Part shown: in pieces, positions 18,341 through 27,230 of the stretch
Layout: every line of letters begins with the position of its first letter
Position numbering within the stretch: the first letter of the stretch is position 1
DNA from: Prasinococcaceae sp. CCMP 1430
Lineage: Eukaryota; Prasinodermophyta; Palmophyllophyceae; Prasinococcales; Prasinococcaceae
Length of the DNA: 64,000 nt
Reading direction: 5' to 3'
Assembly (NCBI GenBank): GCA_013416795.1
Contig: RQSC01000028.1
Location: 549,541 to 613,540, forward strand
Made by a program: the position numbers and the translations under genes
The notes under the pieces: model-generated
What the model was told of the DNA's origin: nothing
Seen by the model: only the letters and a program-made list of their open reading frames with translations
Database searches by the model: none

Positions 18341-20771
18341 CTAGAGGAAGGTGCGCGGCCCCTTGCCGGCGCCGAAGCGCCCGCTGAGGCTCGCCTGCGC
18401 GCTCTTGGCGGCGCCCTCGGCCGTCTGGCCCGCGGGCTTGATCTCGAGGTCCCGGTCGCGGTCCCACGGGCGCCAGGGGTGGTTGGAGGCCCACGCGGGC
18501 CTATCGGCGGTCCCCGGCGCGCCCTGCCCCGCGCCCTTGGCCATTCTCTCCCGGTGCTCGTCGAGCATCGACTTGCTGCGCTTCGAGGCGTTGAAGCCGT
18601 CGACGAGCGCCGCCGTCTCCGACGTGCGTTTGCGCTCCATGGCGGCGCTGCGCGCGCCCGCGTCGGTGAGCTTGGCGAGCGACACGCCCTCTAGGAGCAG
18701 GCCCGCCGCGCGCGCCTCGCGCTCGCGCGGGGTGTCCGTCCACGCCGTCGTGTCGCCGCGAGAGCTCACGCCGCGAGAGCTGAAGGCCGTCTGCGAGGAG
18801 GGCATCGCAGGCACGCCGGGGGCCGCGCCGGAGGGCGCCTTGCGCTCGGGGGGCAGCTCGGTCATCCAGCCCTCCCGCTGCTTGGTCCGGTCGACCCCGC
18901 CGGAGAGCAGATCCTCGTCGCCCTCGTGCGGCGCGGCACCCGTCGCCCTGCGCCACTGCGCTGCCTTCAGACGCGCGCCCACGTCCGCCGCGACCTCGGC
19001 CATGAGCTCGGCGTCGGCGAGCTTCTCATCCAGGGCCGCTCGCTGGGATGCGTCCGTCAGCACGCGCTTGGCGGCGTTCACGATGTCGAAGGCGTCCTTC
19101 GCCCTCGGGTGGTCGTTCTTGTCCGGATGCACCAGCAGGCTGAGCCTCCAGTAGCGTTTCTTGACCTCAGCTGCGGACGCGCCGGCCTCAACCCCCAACG
19201 CTCTGTATGCGTCGCCGGGGTGCATGCCGTCGGCCGCAAGCACGCTGTCCACCGCGCCGGCCTTGTCCGCCTTGGACGCCTGCGACACCTCTTTCACTAT
19301 CCCAGGAGGGGGAGGGCCAACCATGTCAGAGTCGGAGTCCGAGTCGGACTCCGCAGCGGCGACAGCCTGCGCGGCCGCGGCCATCTCCTCTGGCGTGGGC
19401 ATCGCGGGGCCCACTCGCGGCGGCGGCATCGCGGCGGGGCCGATGGCTGCCGGACCCGCGGGCGGCATCGCCGGACCGATGGGGCCTGCGCCGCTTCCGG
19501 GCGGCATCGCCGGTCCGATCGGACCCACCGCCGGGCCGTCGTCCTCGGCGTCGCCACCACCTATGCCACCATCGTCAAGCACGCCCGCTACCGCGCCCAT
19601 CGCCGAGGGCGCGCCCTCGGGCCGATACCAGCCGTCGCTGCCGCGTGCGAGCCCCAGCGCGCCAAAGAGCGCCTCCAGCGCGCCACGCACACCAGCGTCG
19701 GCGACGCCGCTCACGTCAGCTGCCTCGCCGCTGTCGATGGAGCCCAGCAGCGCTCCGAGTTCCTCGCGCAGCGGCGGATACTGGTCGAGAACGGCCGCAC
19801 ACGCATCCGCAGCGGCGCTACTGCCGCCCGCCGCCAGCTGTGGCGCCGGCTGTGGCGATGGCTGCGTAGCTGGTTGCAGGCCCGCTGCCTCGGCGTTCGG
19901 ACCAGCGCGCGGCTCCTCACCAGCGCGCCCGCCCCGGTCGGCCCTGTCACCACCGCGCGCATGCTCATCGCTACGACCCTCCTCGCGCCTGCTGCGCCGC
20001 TCGTGATCGCGGTGGCGCCTGTGGTATCTGTGCCCCTTGCGCTCGCCGCGTTCTCTGTGCGCCTGGCGCTCACCACGCGCACCGCCGCGCTCACCGTGTC
20101 CCTTGGTGCGCCGCCGCTCATCGTCGTCCCCGCGGCGGTGCTCCCGGTGGCGTTCGCGGTCGTGTTTGTGATGTCGTCCCGAATGGCGGTCCCGGTCCCG
20201 GTCGCCGTCTCTGTCGCGCCTGCGCTCGCGGTCCCGCCTGTGCTCGCGGTCGCGGTCACGGTCCCGCTTGTGCTCGCCGTCGCGGTCGCGGCCGCGGTCC
20301 CGATCGCGGTCGTGTCGGTGATGCTTGCGGTGCTGTTTTTCGCCGCTCTCTCGCGGGCCTACGCCCTCGTCCACGTTGCCGCTGCCCCCGCTGCCACCGC
20401 CGCCGCTGCTGCGCACCGCGTCTGCGAGCGCCCCCGCCGACGCGAGCGTGTCCACGGCGACCTGCAGCTGGTCGTCAACGCTGCAGCCGAGCACTGGCGC
20501 GCCCGAGGCGCCAGGGGCCGCGACCGCCGCGCGAGCACAGGGGGTCTGCGCGCTAGGGCAAGAGCGGGCAGGCGCGGGGGCAGGGGGGCCGAGGGCGCTG
20601 CGCTGCGCGCGCGCGCTGTGGCGGCAGCCTCGCGCACGCACGCATTTTGATACGAATGATCGCCCGTGGGTGATAATATCCACATATTTAGATCTTCATC
20701 AAGTTCAAGACACACAGCATTGGCAGCATCACGCCAGCAGCGGTCGAGGTGCGCTCCACCTGTGAAGTCAT
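18341..20771 (-). CDS. J-domain protein with GPALPP motifs and DUF3752 tail
   Basis: Likely nuclear, RNA-processing-associated J protein. Two exons: a 12-base first exon (20771-20760, encoding MTSQ) and 20545-18341, about 738 residues. Order: a long RD/RE/RH-rich region (residues 65-200) like that of splicing factors; a Pro/Gly region repeating GPIGPAMPP; an acidic SDSDSD stretch; a J domain (DAYRALGVEAG, then LVHPDKND with the HPD triad, then AFDIVNAAKRVL); and a C-terminal DUF3752-like block (REGWMTELPPERK, TAWTDTPREREARA). GPALPP motifs with DUF3752 define the GPALPP1 family, so this is a J-domain version of it. The first exon is inferred because the main frame lacks an ATG; donor GTGGAG and acceptor GCGCAG, phase 0. 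Confidence 0.75.
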
Positions 20772-20996
20772 CGAAGGCGCGTGCGCCGAGCGGCCTCGAG
20801 CGCGTGCTGTGCACGGCGGCACGCGCACGTGGGGAGCGCGTGGGAGCGTGTGGGGGGGGCAACGAGCGAGCGGAGGTGCGAGCGCGCGTTCGCTTCCGCC
20901 TGGGTGGTCGCTCAGAGGAGTATTACAGCGTGAGGGCGGCCGCACGCAAGTGGGCGCCCGGCCACGCGAGGGAGTCAGAGCGAGAGAGGGAGCGCT

Positions 20997-21769
20997 CTAG
21001 GCGAGTGACGCGACGTCCTCCTCGGAAGGATGTTTGAGAAGAACAACGTCCACGTCATCGTGCGCGCCCTGAAGCAGCATCTGGCCCTGCAGGGCAAGCC
21101 AAACGCGAGCGCGGCACGCATTGGCGAGGGGGGGACAAAGAGTGGGGAACGTGGGGGCGTTCGGACGTGTGAGCGGCGCACGCGCGAGCGCGCCAGCGAG
21201 CGGCCGACACGTCGCGGCGCGTACTCGGCGCGTCGGTACGCGTGCTCGCGCGCGCACCTCGAAGTCGACGATTTTGAGCCGCTTGGCGGCGCGCAGAGTG
21301 CCGTTGAGGGCCTCGAAGTAGTTTCCGACGTCGTCGTCGTTGAAGAGCACCCCGAACTTGACCGAGGCGACACCATCGGCGCCCTCGGCGGCAGGAACGC
21401 CGAGGCGCACGATCTCCTTGGCGAGGTGGAGGACCTCAGCCTGCGAGCGCGTGCGCAGGCGTAAGCAAGAGCGCGAGGGCGGGCAGGCCGGTCAGCGGGT
21501 TGGCGGGTGAGACGCGCAAGAGTGCCTCGCACGCAGAGATGGGGACGAGGAGCCCATGCGCCAGCTGGCCGCCTGCACGCCGCACGCGCGAGCACGCACG
21601 CGTGGTGCGCGCACGAGCGCGACAGATCCTGATGCGCCGGTGCACGACGCTGCCTGCGCACCGATCAGCGGCAGCCCGGTACTGCGCAAGCCCGCTCCGC
21701 TTCCTGCCCCCCTCCCCTCTCGACGACTCCCTGCTTCCCTCACTTCCCCCCGCGCACCTTAATGTTCAT
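20997..21769 (-). CDS. ABRACL: Costars domain protein (ABRACL)
   Basis: Small actin-regulatory protein linked to cell motility. Three exons, 21769-21758 (MNIK), 21440-21258 and 21086-20997, give 94 residues against 81 in human ABRACL. The Costars core is clear: LAKEIVRLGVPA, VKFGVLFNDDDVGNYFEAL, GTLRAAKRLKIVDFE, then across the intron GQMLLQGAHDDVDVVLL. Donors are both GTGCGC and acceptors CAG, all phase 0. The first exon carries only four codons, like that of the neighbouring J-domain gene. About ten extra residues (HPSEEDVASLA) extend the C-terminus. Confidence 0.93.
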
Positions 21770-22377
21770 CAGGCCGTCGCGGGCCGGCAGGCGGCGCGCG
21801 GCGCCGCGTGTGGCCGCTCGGCCACCCCACTCGCCCATCCCTCCCCTGCCCGACCGCCCCCCATCCCCACACACACCGGCGCCGGTGCGCGCCCGCCGCC
21901 GCCGCCGCCTGAGGCCGGCCCGCGGCGCGAGGGGGAACGGGCAATGGTACTGCCGGCCGCGCCCCATATCAAAATGCAACTATATTTGGACCCTATTAAA
22001 ACATACCCAATATATGCAATGATTGAGATTGCGAAGTTCGATTGGAGGGAATCGTACCATTCAACCCAAACTGCGACGCGTTCGAGCGGAATATTCTCCG
22101 TGGTGGTGGGCGACGGGGCGGGTGGGGGGGGAAAGGGGTGCGCCACACGGTGCGCGGGTCTGCCGCCTCCTGACCCCCGCCACATCCCGCGCGCACGGCC
22201 GACGGGTCCGCGCCGGGGCGTCCTCGGGCCGAGCGCACGCGCGCGCGCGCGCCGCGCGCGCTTTGCGCACCGCCGCGCGCTCGGTCCGAGGGCTGTTGTA
22301 TTCGGCGTCGGGGCGCCAGGCCTCGGGGCGTCCTGCACGAGAGGGAGAGAGAGAGACAGAGAGAGTGAGAGAGAGCG
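21770..22377. other. Divergent spacer with an AT-rich island
   Basis: Lies between ABRACL (-) and the NOTUM-like gene (+). The strongest feature is an AT-rich block at 21965-22060 containing TATATTTGG and CCAATATATGCAATG, then CGTACCATTCAACCC, a good candidate core promoter for either gene. Alternating CG at 22230-22262 and a GAGA run at 22340-22375, just before the ATG, complete the region. No gene seen. Confidence 0.5.
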
Positions 22378-23814
22378 ATGCCGCGCGCAGCTCCTATCAC
22401 CGTGGCGGCGGTAGTCGCACTTGCGGCCGTGACAGCGGCGGGGCTGGTGCGCGCGGCGGGCGGCGCGGCCGACGGCGCTCCTGTCGAACACGCACTCAAG
22501 CGCGTGCTTTTCTGGCCCAGTCCGACCACGGGCGACGGCGGCAATGGCGGCGGCGGCGACCCCCCGCGCTGCCTCGACGGCTCGCCCGCGGGATACTACA
22601 TTGATGCGCCCCCCGATGGCAAGCCTGCACCCACCAAGTGGATCGTTTGGCTCGAGGGCGGCGGTATTTGCCAGTCAGCAGCCGATTGCCGCGAGCGCGC
22701 CAAGTCGGACCTGGGGTCGTCGGTGAACTGGCCAGCGCAGCTCGCGCCGGACGCCAATCACGACCTGCTCAGCGCCGATCCGATGCGAAACCCCGACTTC
22801 GCCCAGGGTTGGCGGCACGTCTTCGTACCGTATTGCTCTGGAGACGCCTGGGTGGGAGACGCGACGGAGGCGCTGAGCCCCTTCGATGACGCACTGGGCG
22901 GCGAGGGGGCGGATGGCGACGCCTTTGTTGGCTACTTCCAGGGGCGCACAATCCTGATGCGCACGCTGGAGGTGCTTGGGCTCGTCGGCGTGGGACCCGA
23001 CGCTGGCTCGGGTGCCGGCGCCGCGCTGGCGCCTGCTGTGAGCGAGTTCGTGCTCACGGGCTGCTCGGCAGGCGGCATCGGCACCTTCCTCAACGCCGAC
23101 GCTGTGTCCGAGCGCATTGTCGCTGCGTTTCCGTCCGCGCGCGTTGTGGCGCGTCCCGAGGCTGGCTGGTTTGGCCTGCCCCTGCTCACCTATGACGCGT
23201 TCACGCACGGCGCGCCTGACCCGGACATGCATCACATGGGCACGAGCGAGTGGACGAAGAAGATTGCGACGTGGCCCTGGCAGACGACGGCGTATGCGCA
23301 GTGCGTGGCCGACCGCCGCCACCACCTGCGCCCCAAGGACAACTGCACGGATCACGAGGCGTGCTGCACCTTTGCTCCTTACCTGTACCCATACATATCC
23401 ACGCCGATGTTCGTCTCACAGTCCGTTGCCGACAGCTACCAGATCTTCACGCAGGGAGGCGCGCCGTTGGAGGACAGCGAGCCCGTGCACAAGTACGTCG
23501 AGTACTTACGCGCCACGCTGCACGAGTCGCTTGAGCGTGTCGTCGTGCACGGCAATGGGCTGCGTCTGCCGAGTGCGCGCGCGTGGCGTGGCGCGCCCGC
23601 TCACAAGCTTGCGGCAGACGGCCGCGCCGGCGGCGGTGGCAACGGCATCTTCGGCGTTGCGTGCATGGGCCACTGCCTGCCGTGGCGCTCGAACGCGTCC
23701 ACCGTGCGCGGATACGACGACGCTGGCGCCTTTGGTGCCTGGTACCGCGGAGCTCTCGCCGGCGGCGCGGCGATGCTGCTCGACGACACGACAAAGCTGG
23801 CGCCGACGTGTTGA
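22378..23814 (+). CDS. Secreted NOTUM/pectinacetylesterase-family hydrolase
   Basis: Serine carboxylesterase of the family covering plant pectin acetylesterases and animal NOTUM (a Wnt deacylase). 478 residues, single exon. Residues 1-27 form a hydrophobic Ala/Val-rich signal peptide. The oxyanion-region motif WIVWLEGGGICQSA follows, then FVPYCSGDAWVGD. The nucleophile Ser230 sits in LTGCSAGGIGTFLNAD (codon 23065). Multiple cysteines (AQCVADRRH, DNCTDHEACC) fit an extracellular disulfide-bonded enzyme, and DNCT is a possible N-glycosylation site. The substrate is not predictable from sequence; a cell-wall or secreted polysaccharide ester is plausible in an alga. Confidence 0.87.
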   Translation: MPRAAPITVAAVVALAAVTAAGLVRAAGGAADGAPVEHALKRVLFWPSPTTGDGGNGGGGDPPRCLDGSPAGYYIDAPPDGKPAPTKWIVWLEGGGICQSAADCRERAKSDLGSSVNWPAQLAPDANHDLLSADPMRNPDFAQGWRHVFVPYCSGDAWVGDATEALSPFDDALGGEGADGDAFVGYFQGRTILMRTLEVLGLVGVGPDAGSGAGAALAPAVSEFVLTGCSAGGIGTFLNADAVSERIVAAFPSARVVARPEAGWFGLPLLTYDAFTHGAPDPDMHHMGTSEWTKKIATWPWQTTAYAQCVADRRHHLRPKDNCTDHEACCTFAPYLYPYISTPMFVSQSVADSYQIFTQGGAPLEDSEPVHKYVEYLRATLHESLERVVVHGNGLRLPSARAWRGAPAHKLAADGRAGGGGNGIFGVACMGHCLPWRSNASTVRGYDDAGAFGAWYRGALAGGAAMLLDDTTKLAPTC

Positions 23815-24683
23815 GAGCGCGCGAGTAATTGCAGTACACAGCGGGGAGCATTGCGCCGCTGGACGGCCCCCCACGGCTGCGACGCGGCGGCGAGGCCGCG
23901 CGGTGGCGCGGGGGGATGTCCTCCCGTGCGGGCGCGCTCCACCCCACGCCTCCCGAGTCCTCGCCCAATGCACCTTGCCCGCATCCCAGCTTCACCATCC
24001 TCCCGCAGCTGGTCGCGCCCTCGGTGCCCCCCCCCCTCTTCCCCCCCTGCAGCGCGCGCCGACCGGTAGGAGTGCTGGCCGGCGTCGGACGAGCTCCTTT
24101 CCCGCAGCGATACCACGCGCTGTTGGATTCTCAAATTCTCCGAAATTCTCCACCGCTCGTCAAAATGCACTGCGTTGGAAGATTTGCGGCGGTGCGGGCG
24201 CCAAGGGGCGCAGGCGCAGGCGCCGCCGCCACACCGCGCGCGCGCGCGCGCAGGGAGGGGGGGGAGGGGCGTTCAGGAAGGCGGGTCGCCCATCGCTCCC
24301 ACCCCTCCCCTCCCCTGATCGTCGATATCCGCGCGCCTCGCGCGCGCGCGCGCCGGCGCGCTCGCGCGCGCGGAGAAGGGGCGCGTGGTGCGGGCGGTGT
24401 AACTGACAGGCCGACCGACCGATAGGTCGACCTGTCTGTCAGTGCCGGTCGGGCTGCTCCCCAGGGCGAGCGTCCGCCTCGCCCTGATCGTCGCCTCTCA
24501 CCCGCAGCGGGAGTGGCGGAGGGGGAAGGAGGGCATTAGAAGGGGGGGGAGGGGTCGAGGCTGCGCCGCCGCCATCGCTCGCGCGCGCGTCGTTCGACGC
24601 GAGCGCAAGTGGAGCGCCCCTGCGCGCGTGCGCGAGCGCAGCTCGACCCGTACGGCAGCAGCTGTGGCCCAGCTGGACGGGCG
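23815..24683. other. Spacer, low complexity
   Basis: No gene recognised between the NOTUM-like stop and the next start. Contents: a pyrimidine-rich stretch (23940-24055), an AT-richer patch with CAAATTCTCCGAAATTCTCC (24129-24150), alternating CG runs at 24235-24250 and 24330-24370, and an imperfect inverted repeat around 24410-24445 (CTGACAGG...CCTGTCTGTCAG). Confidence 0.6.
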
Positions 24684-26862
24684 ATGGCCATGGCCCGCCG
24701 CGGTGGAGGAGACGTTCGCGTGAGTGTGAAGAGGCTGTGCGAAAATCTCGAGAATGACGCCCGCGGCAGTGGCCCCGTGCTGATGCTGCGCCATGAGCAG
24801 GCGCTCAGCAAGAACGAGATGCGCGCGCTGCTGCAGGCGCTCTTCAAGAACACCACCGTGCAGGTCGTGTCGTTCGGCAGGCAGGACAGCCTGACGAAGG
24901 ACCCGGACTTGGTCGATCTGCTGCTCGCGGCGCTGCGCAATGGCCACGTATGGTGCCTCGAGATGGGCGAGATGCACTGGGACGAGGGCTGCCTCGACAA
25001 GCTCCTCAACGGCCTGCAGCCGCATGAGACGTCCAGGCCCACCAAGGTGGCCTTCGGCTTCATAGACTGGAACGTCGGCAACAACAAAAAGCAAATCGCG
25101 AGGTTCAAGGCGATCACAAAGGCACAGCGCCGCGATGACAAGGCGGCACGCACGAAGGCGCTCGAAGACTACCGCTGGGGTGAGGTAAACAACGGGTGGC
25201 TCGACCCCGCCAACTTCTGGTGGATTGCGCACGCATTCATCATGACGCGCTGCGCATGGTACCCGCGTCGAGACGCGGGCTACTTCCGCTCGTCCGGCTA
25301 CTTCATCCCGGTCGGCAAGAAGCCCAAGGCACACAACAACCCCAGGAACTACGTCAACAAGGACAAGGACCTCTATTCCGAGGAGTTGCCCAACCCAACC
25401 ATGGAGGCACGGAAGATCAACAAGACGTATGGCAATGGCGCAGAGTACAGGTTCGCAGCGGAGGTGCTGACCATGCTCGCGGACGATCTGCCTTACGCGG
25501 CGTTCCCCAGCGTCGAGATGGCGTGGTGGGACGCGTGGAGGAAAATCATGCAGGACCACATCGATTGCTACGAACAGCCGCAGCTGACTGCGCCCGAGCT
25601 GGCGCTCGACTTGCTGTTCCTGGCGACGGCGCAGGTCGTCTCGGCGGACGAGCCGATGCCTGGCGTTGCTCCCAATCCTGACGGCAACAGGGTGCTGTGG
25701 CCAAATGATAGCGTCAAGTTTGAGAAGTGGAGGGCCGATGTCCTGGCGATCGCAACGGATGACACTGCGAGCGTGGATCCAGAGGCGTACAAGCAGATTA
25801 GCCGCCTTGGCCTCGCCATGTGGACCTCGGACATCCACAAGAACGTCCGGAAGATGTTCAAGCCACGTGCGGAGGATCCCGAATGTGCGATCGCTAGCGC
25901 ATCTAGCGACATTGAGAGCGACAGCTTCGAGACCAACAGCGAAAGTGAGGAGGACGGTGCCGAAGAGGACGACGCCGAGGTGGCTCAGGCCGCCGGCAGT
26001 AGACCGCGTTCGCGCGCGGAGGCCCGGCCTCGTTCCCGAGGGCCGGAGCGGCTCGATACACAGACCCCTTCGTGTGCGGAAGCGGAGTTGTCTGGGGGAG
26101 CGATGCCTGAGGTACCGGCAATTCAGGCGCGTGAGCCGGAGGCGGAGCGGCAGGACACACCCGCCACACCAGAGACACCGGAGCCGCTAGCCAGCGGCTT
26201 CGAGCCAGTCGATGTGGGCGACGCTCCGGGCTCTCCAGACGCCGTGGTCGTCGCACAGCCTGCGCCGGAGACGGACGGGGACACCCTCCGCGAGCACTCC
26301 GCTGGAAACGTGGCTGACGAGGGCGGCGTGGGTGCTCTCGCGCACGATGGGGGGCAGGTCACGATTCTGGTGAATTCCGGAGAGCTCCAGCCGGCTTTGT
26401 TTGCGGGCAAGGTGCGGCGCGTGTGCAGCGTAGCGCGCGTCAATGTGTTTGCCCTTCACATTCGGCGGATGCGTCACGTTCCGCCGTTCTCATGGCCCGC
26501 CTGACATGCTCTGCTCCCGCGCGGCCGTCGCACACTCGCAGGTACTGCTTGGGACGCCCGATGCGATCAAGGACGTGCTGGGTGGCGGTGAAGAGCAGGC
26601 AGGTGATCGAAGTCCGGAGACCAAGAAGGCGGTCGAGGTCATCGAGCTTCTCGACAGCGACAGTGATGCTGATGGAGACAGTCACAGCGACAGTGACCTG
26701 GAGATAATTGCCGCCGCGCCTGCCATGCAAGGGGGCGTCGAGCAGCAAATGACCGCCAAGAGGGAAGACGACGCGCCGGCTTACTGCACCCCGCCCAAGA
26801 GGGCCAGGCTGGATGACGGCGGCAGCGGCGGGGTCGGCGGCAGCGCAGCGGGCGGGCGCTGA
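24684..26862 (+). CDS. Unrecognised protein with acidic tail and SUMO-interacting motif
   Basis: Two exons, 24684-26411 and 26542-26862 (donor GTGCGG, acceptor GCAG, phase 0), about 682 residues. The first 380 residues are well-ordered and Trp-rich (DYRWGEVNNGWLDPANFWWI, EMAWWDAWRKIMQDHI). The opening part (LRHEQALSKNEMRALLQAL, TVQVVSFGRQ, HVWCLEMGE) has a leucine-rich-repeat-like rhythm. I do not recognise the family. An acidic Ser/Glu region (SSDIESDSFETNSESEEDGA) and a Pro/Glu-rich linker follow. Exon 2 encodes VEVIELLDSDSDADGD, a textbook SUMO-interacting motif with a phosphorylatable acidic tail, and a PPKRARL nuclear signal. I infer a nuclear, SUMO-responsive protein. The frame is open upstream to 24609, and a second ATG lies at 24690. 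Confidence 0.7.
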
Positions 26863-27230
26863 TCTCGTGGCAGCCGTGCGGGGGAGTGCCCCATCTCCAT
26901 CCACGAGCCGCCCGGGCCCTGTAAAGCGAAGTTGATCGCTGTACTGCGTGCGACGGGTCGACGGCGCGCGCCGCGCGAGCTGCTGCGCCGCGCGAGCTCC
27001 CGCGCCGCGCGAGCTGCTGCGCCGCGTGAGCTGCTGCGCCGCGCGAGCTGCTGCGCCGCGCGGGGGTGTGCACAGCGCTCGCACAGCGACGCAAACACCC
27101 ACAACTAAACCCAAATCAAACCTACACGTATCAAACCTACCATCAGGATGGTACATGTACACGTAAACTCCCAAGCGCGCGCGCGCCCTGTTGCGCGAAT
27201 TTGCTTCAGTTTTCCCCACTCCAGAAATTG
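26863..27230. promoter_or_regulatory. Spacer with palindrome upstream of the EF-hand kinase
   Basis: After a GC-rich tandem repeat, an AT-richer island (27100-27230) contains CTAAACCC-like words and the inverted repeat TACCATCAGGATGGTA at 27138-27153, followed by TACATGTACACGTA. The repeat matches the one at 15550-15565 except for its spacer bases. It lies about 80-95 bases before the modelled kinase start. Confidence 0.5.
26971..27061. repeat. 17-base GC-rich tandem repeat
   Basis: About five copies of the 17-base unit CCGCGCGAGCTGCTGCG with a few substitutions. The units abut with no spacer, so this is a minisatellite and not a CRISPR. AGCTGCT within each unit is self-complementary and could fold. 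Confidence 0.9.

Noticed and set aside
23117-24406. 429-codon plus-strand frame
   Set aside because: Overlaps the NOTUM-like gene in another frame and runs on through low-complexity spacer.
26971-27061. CRISPR-like repeats
   Set aside because: 17-base units abut without spacers, in a eukaryotic spacer.
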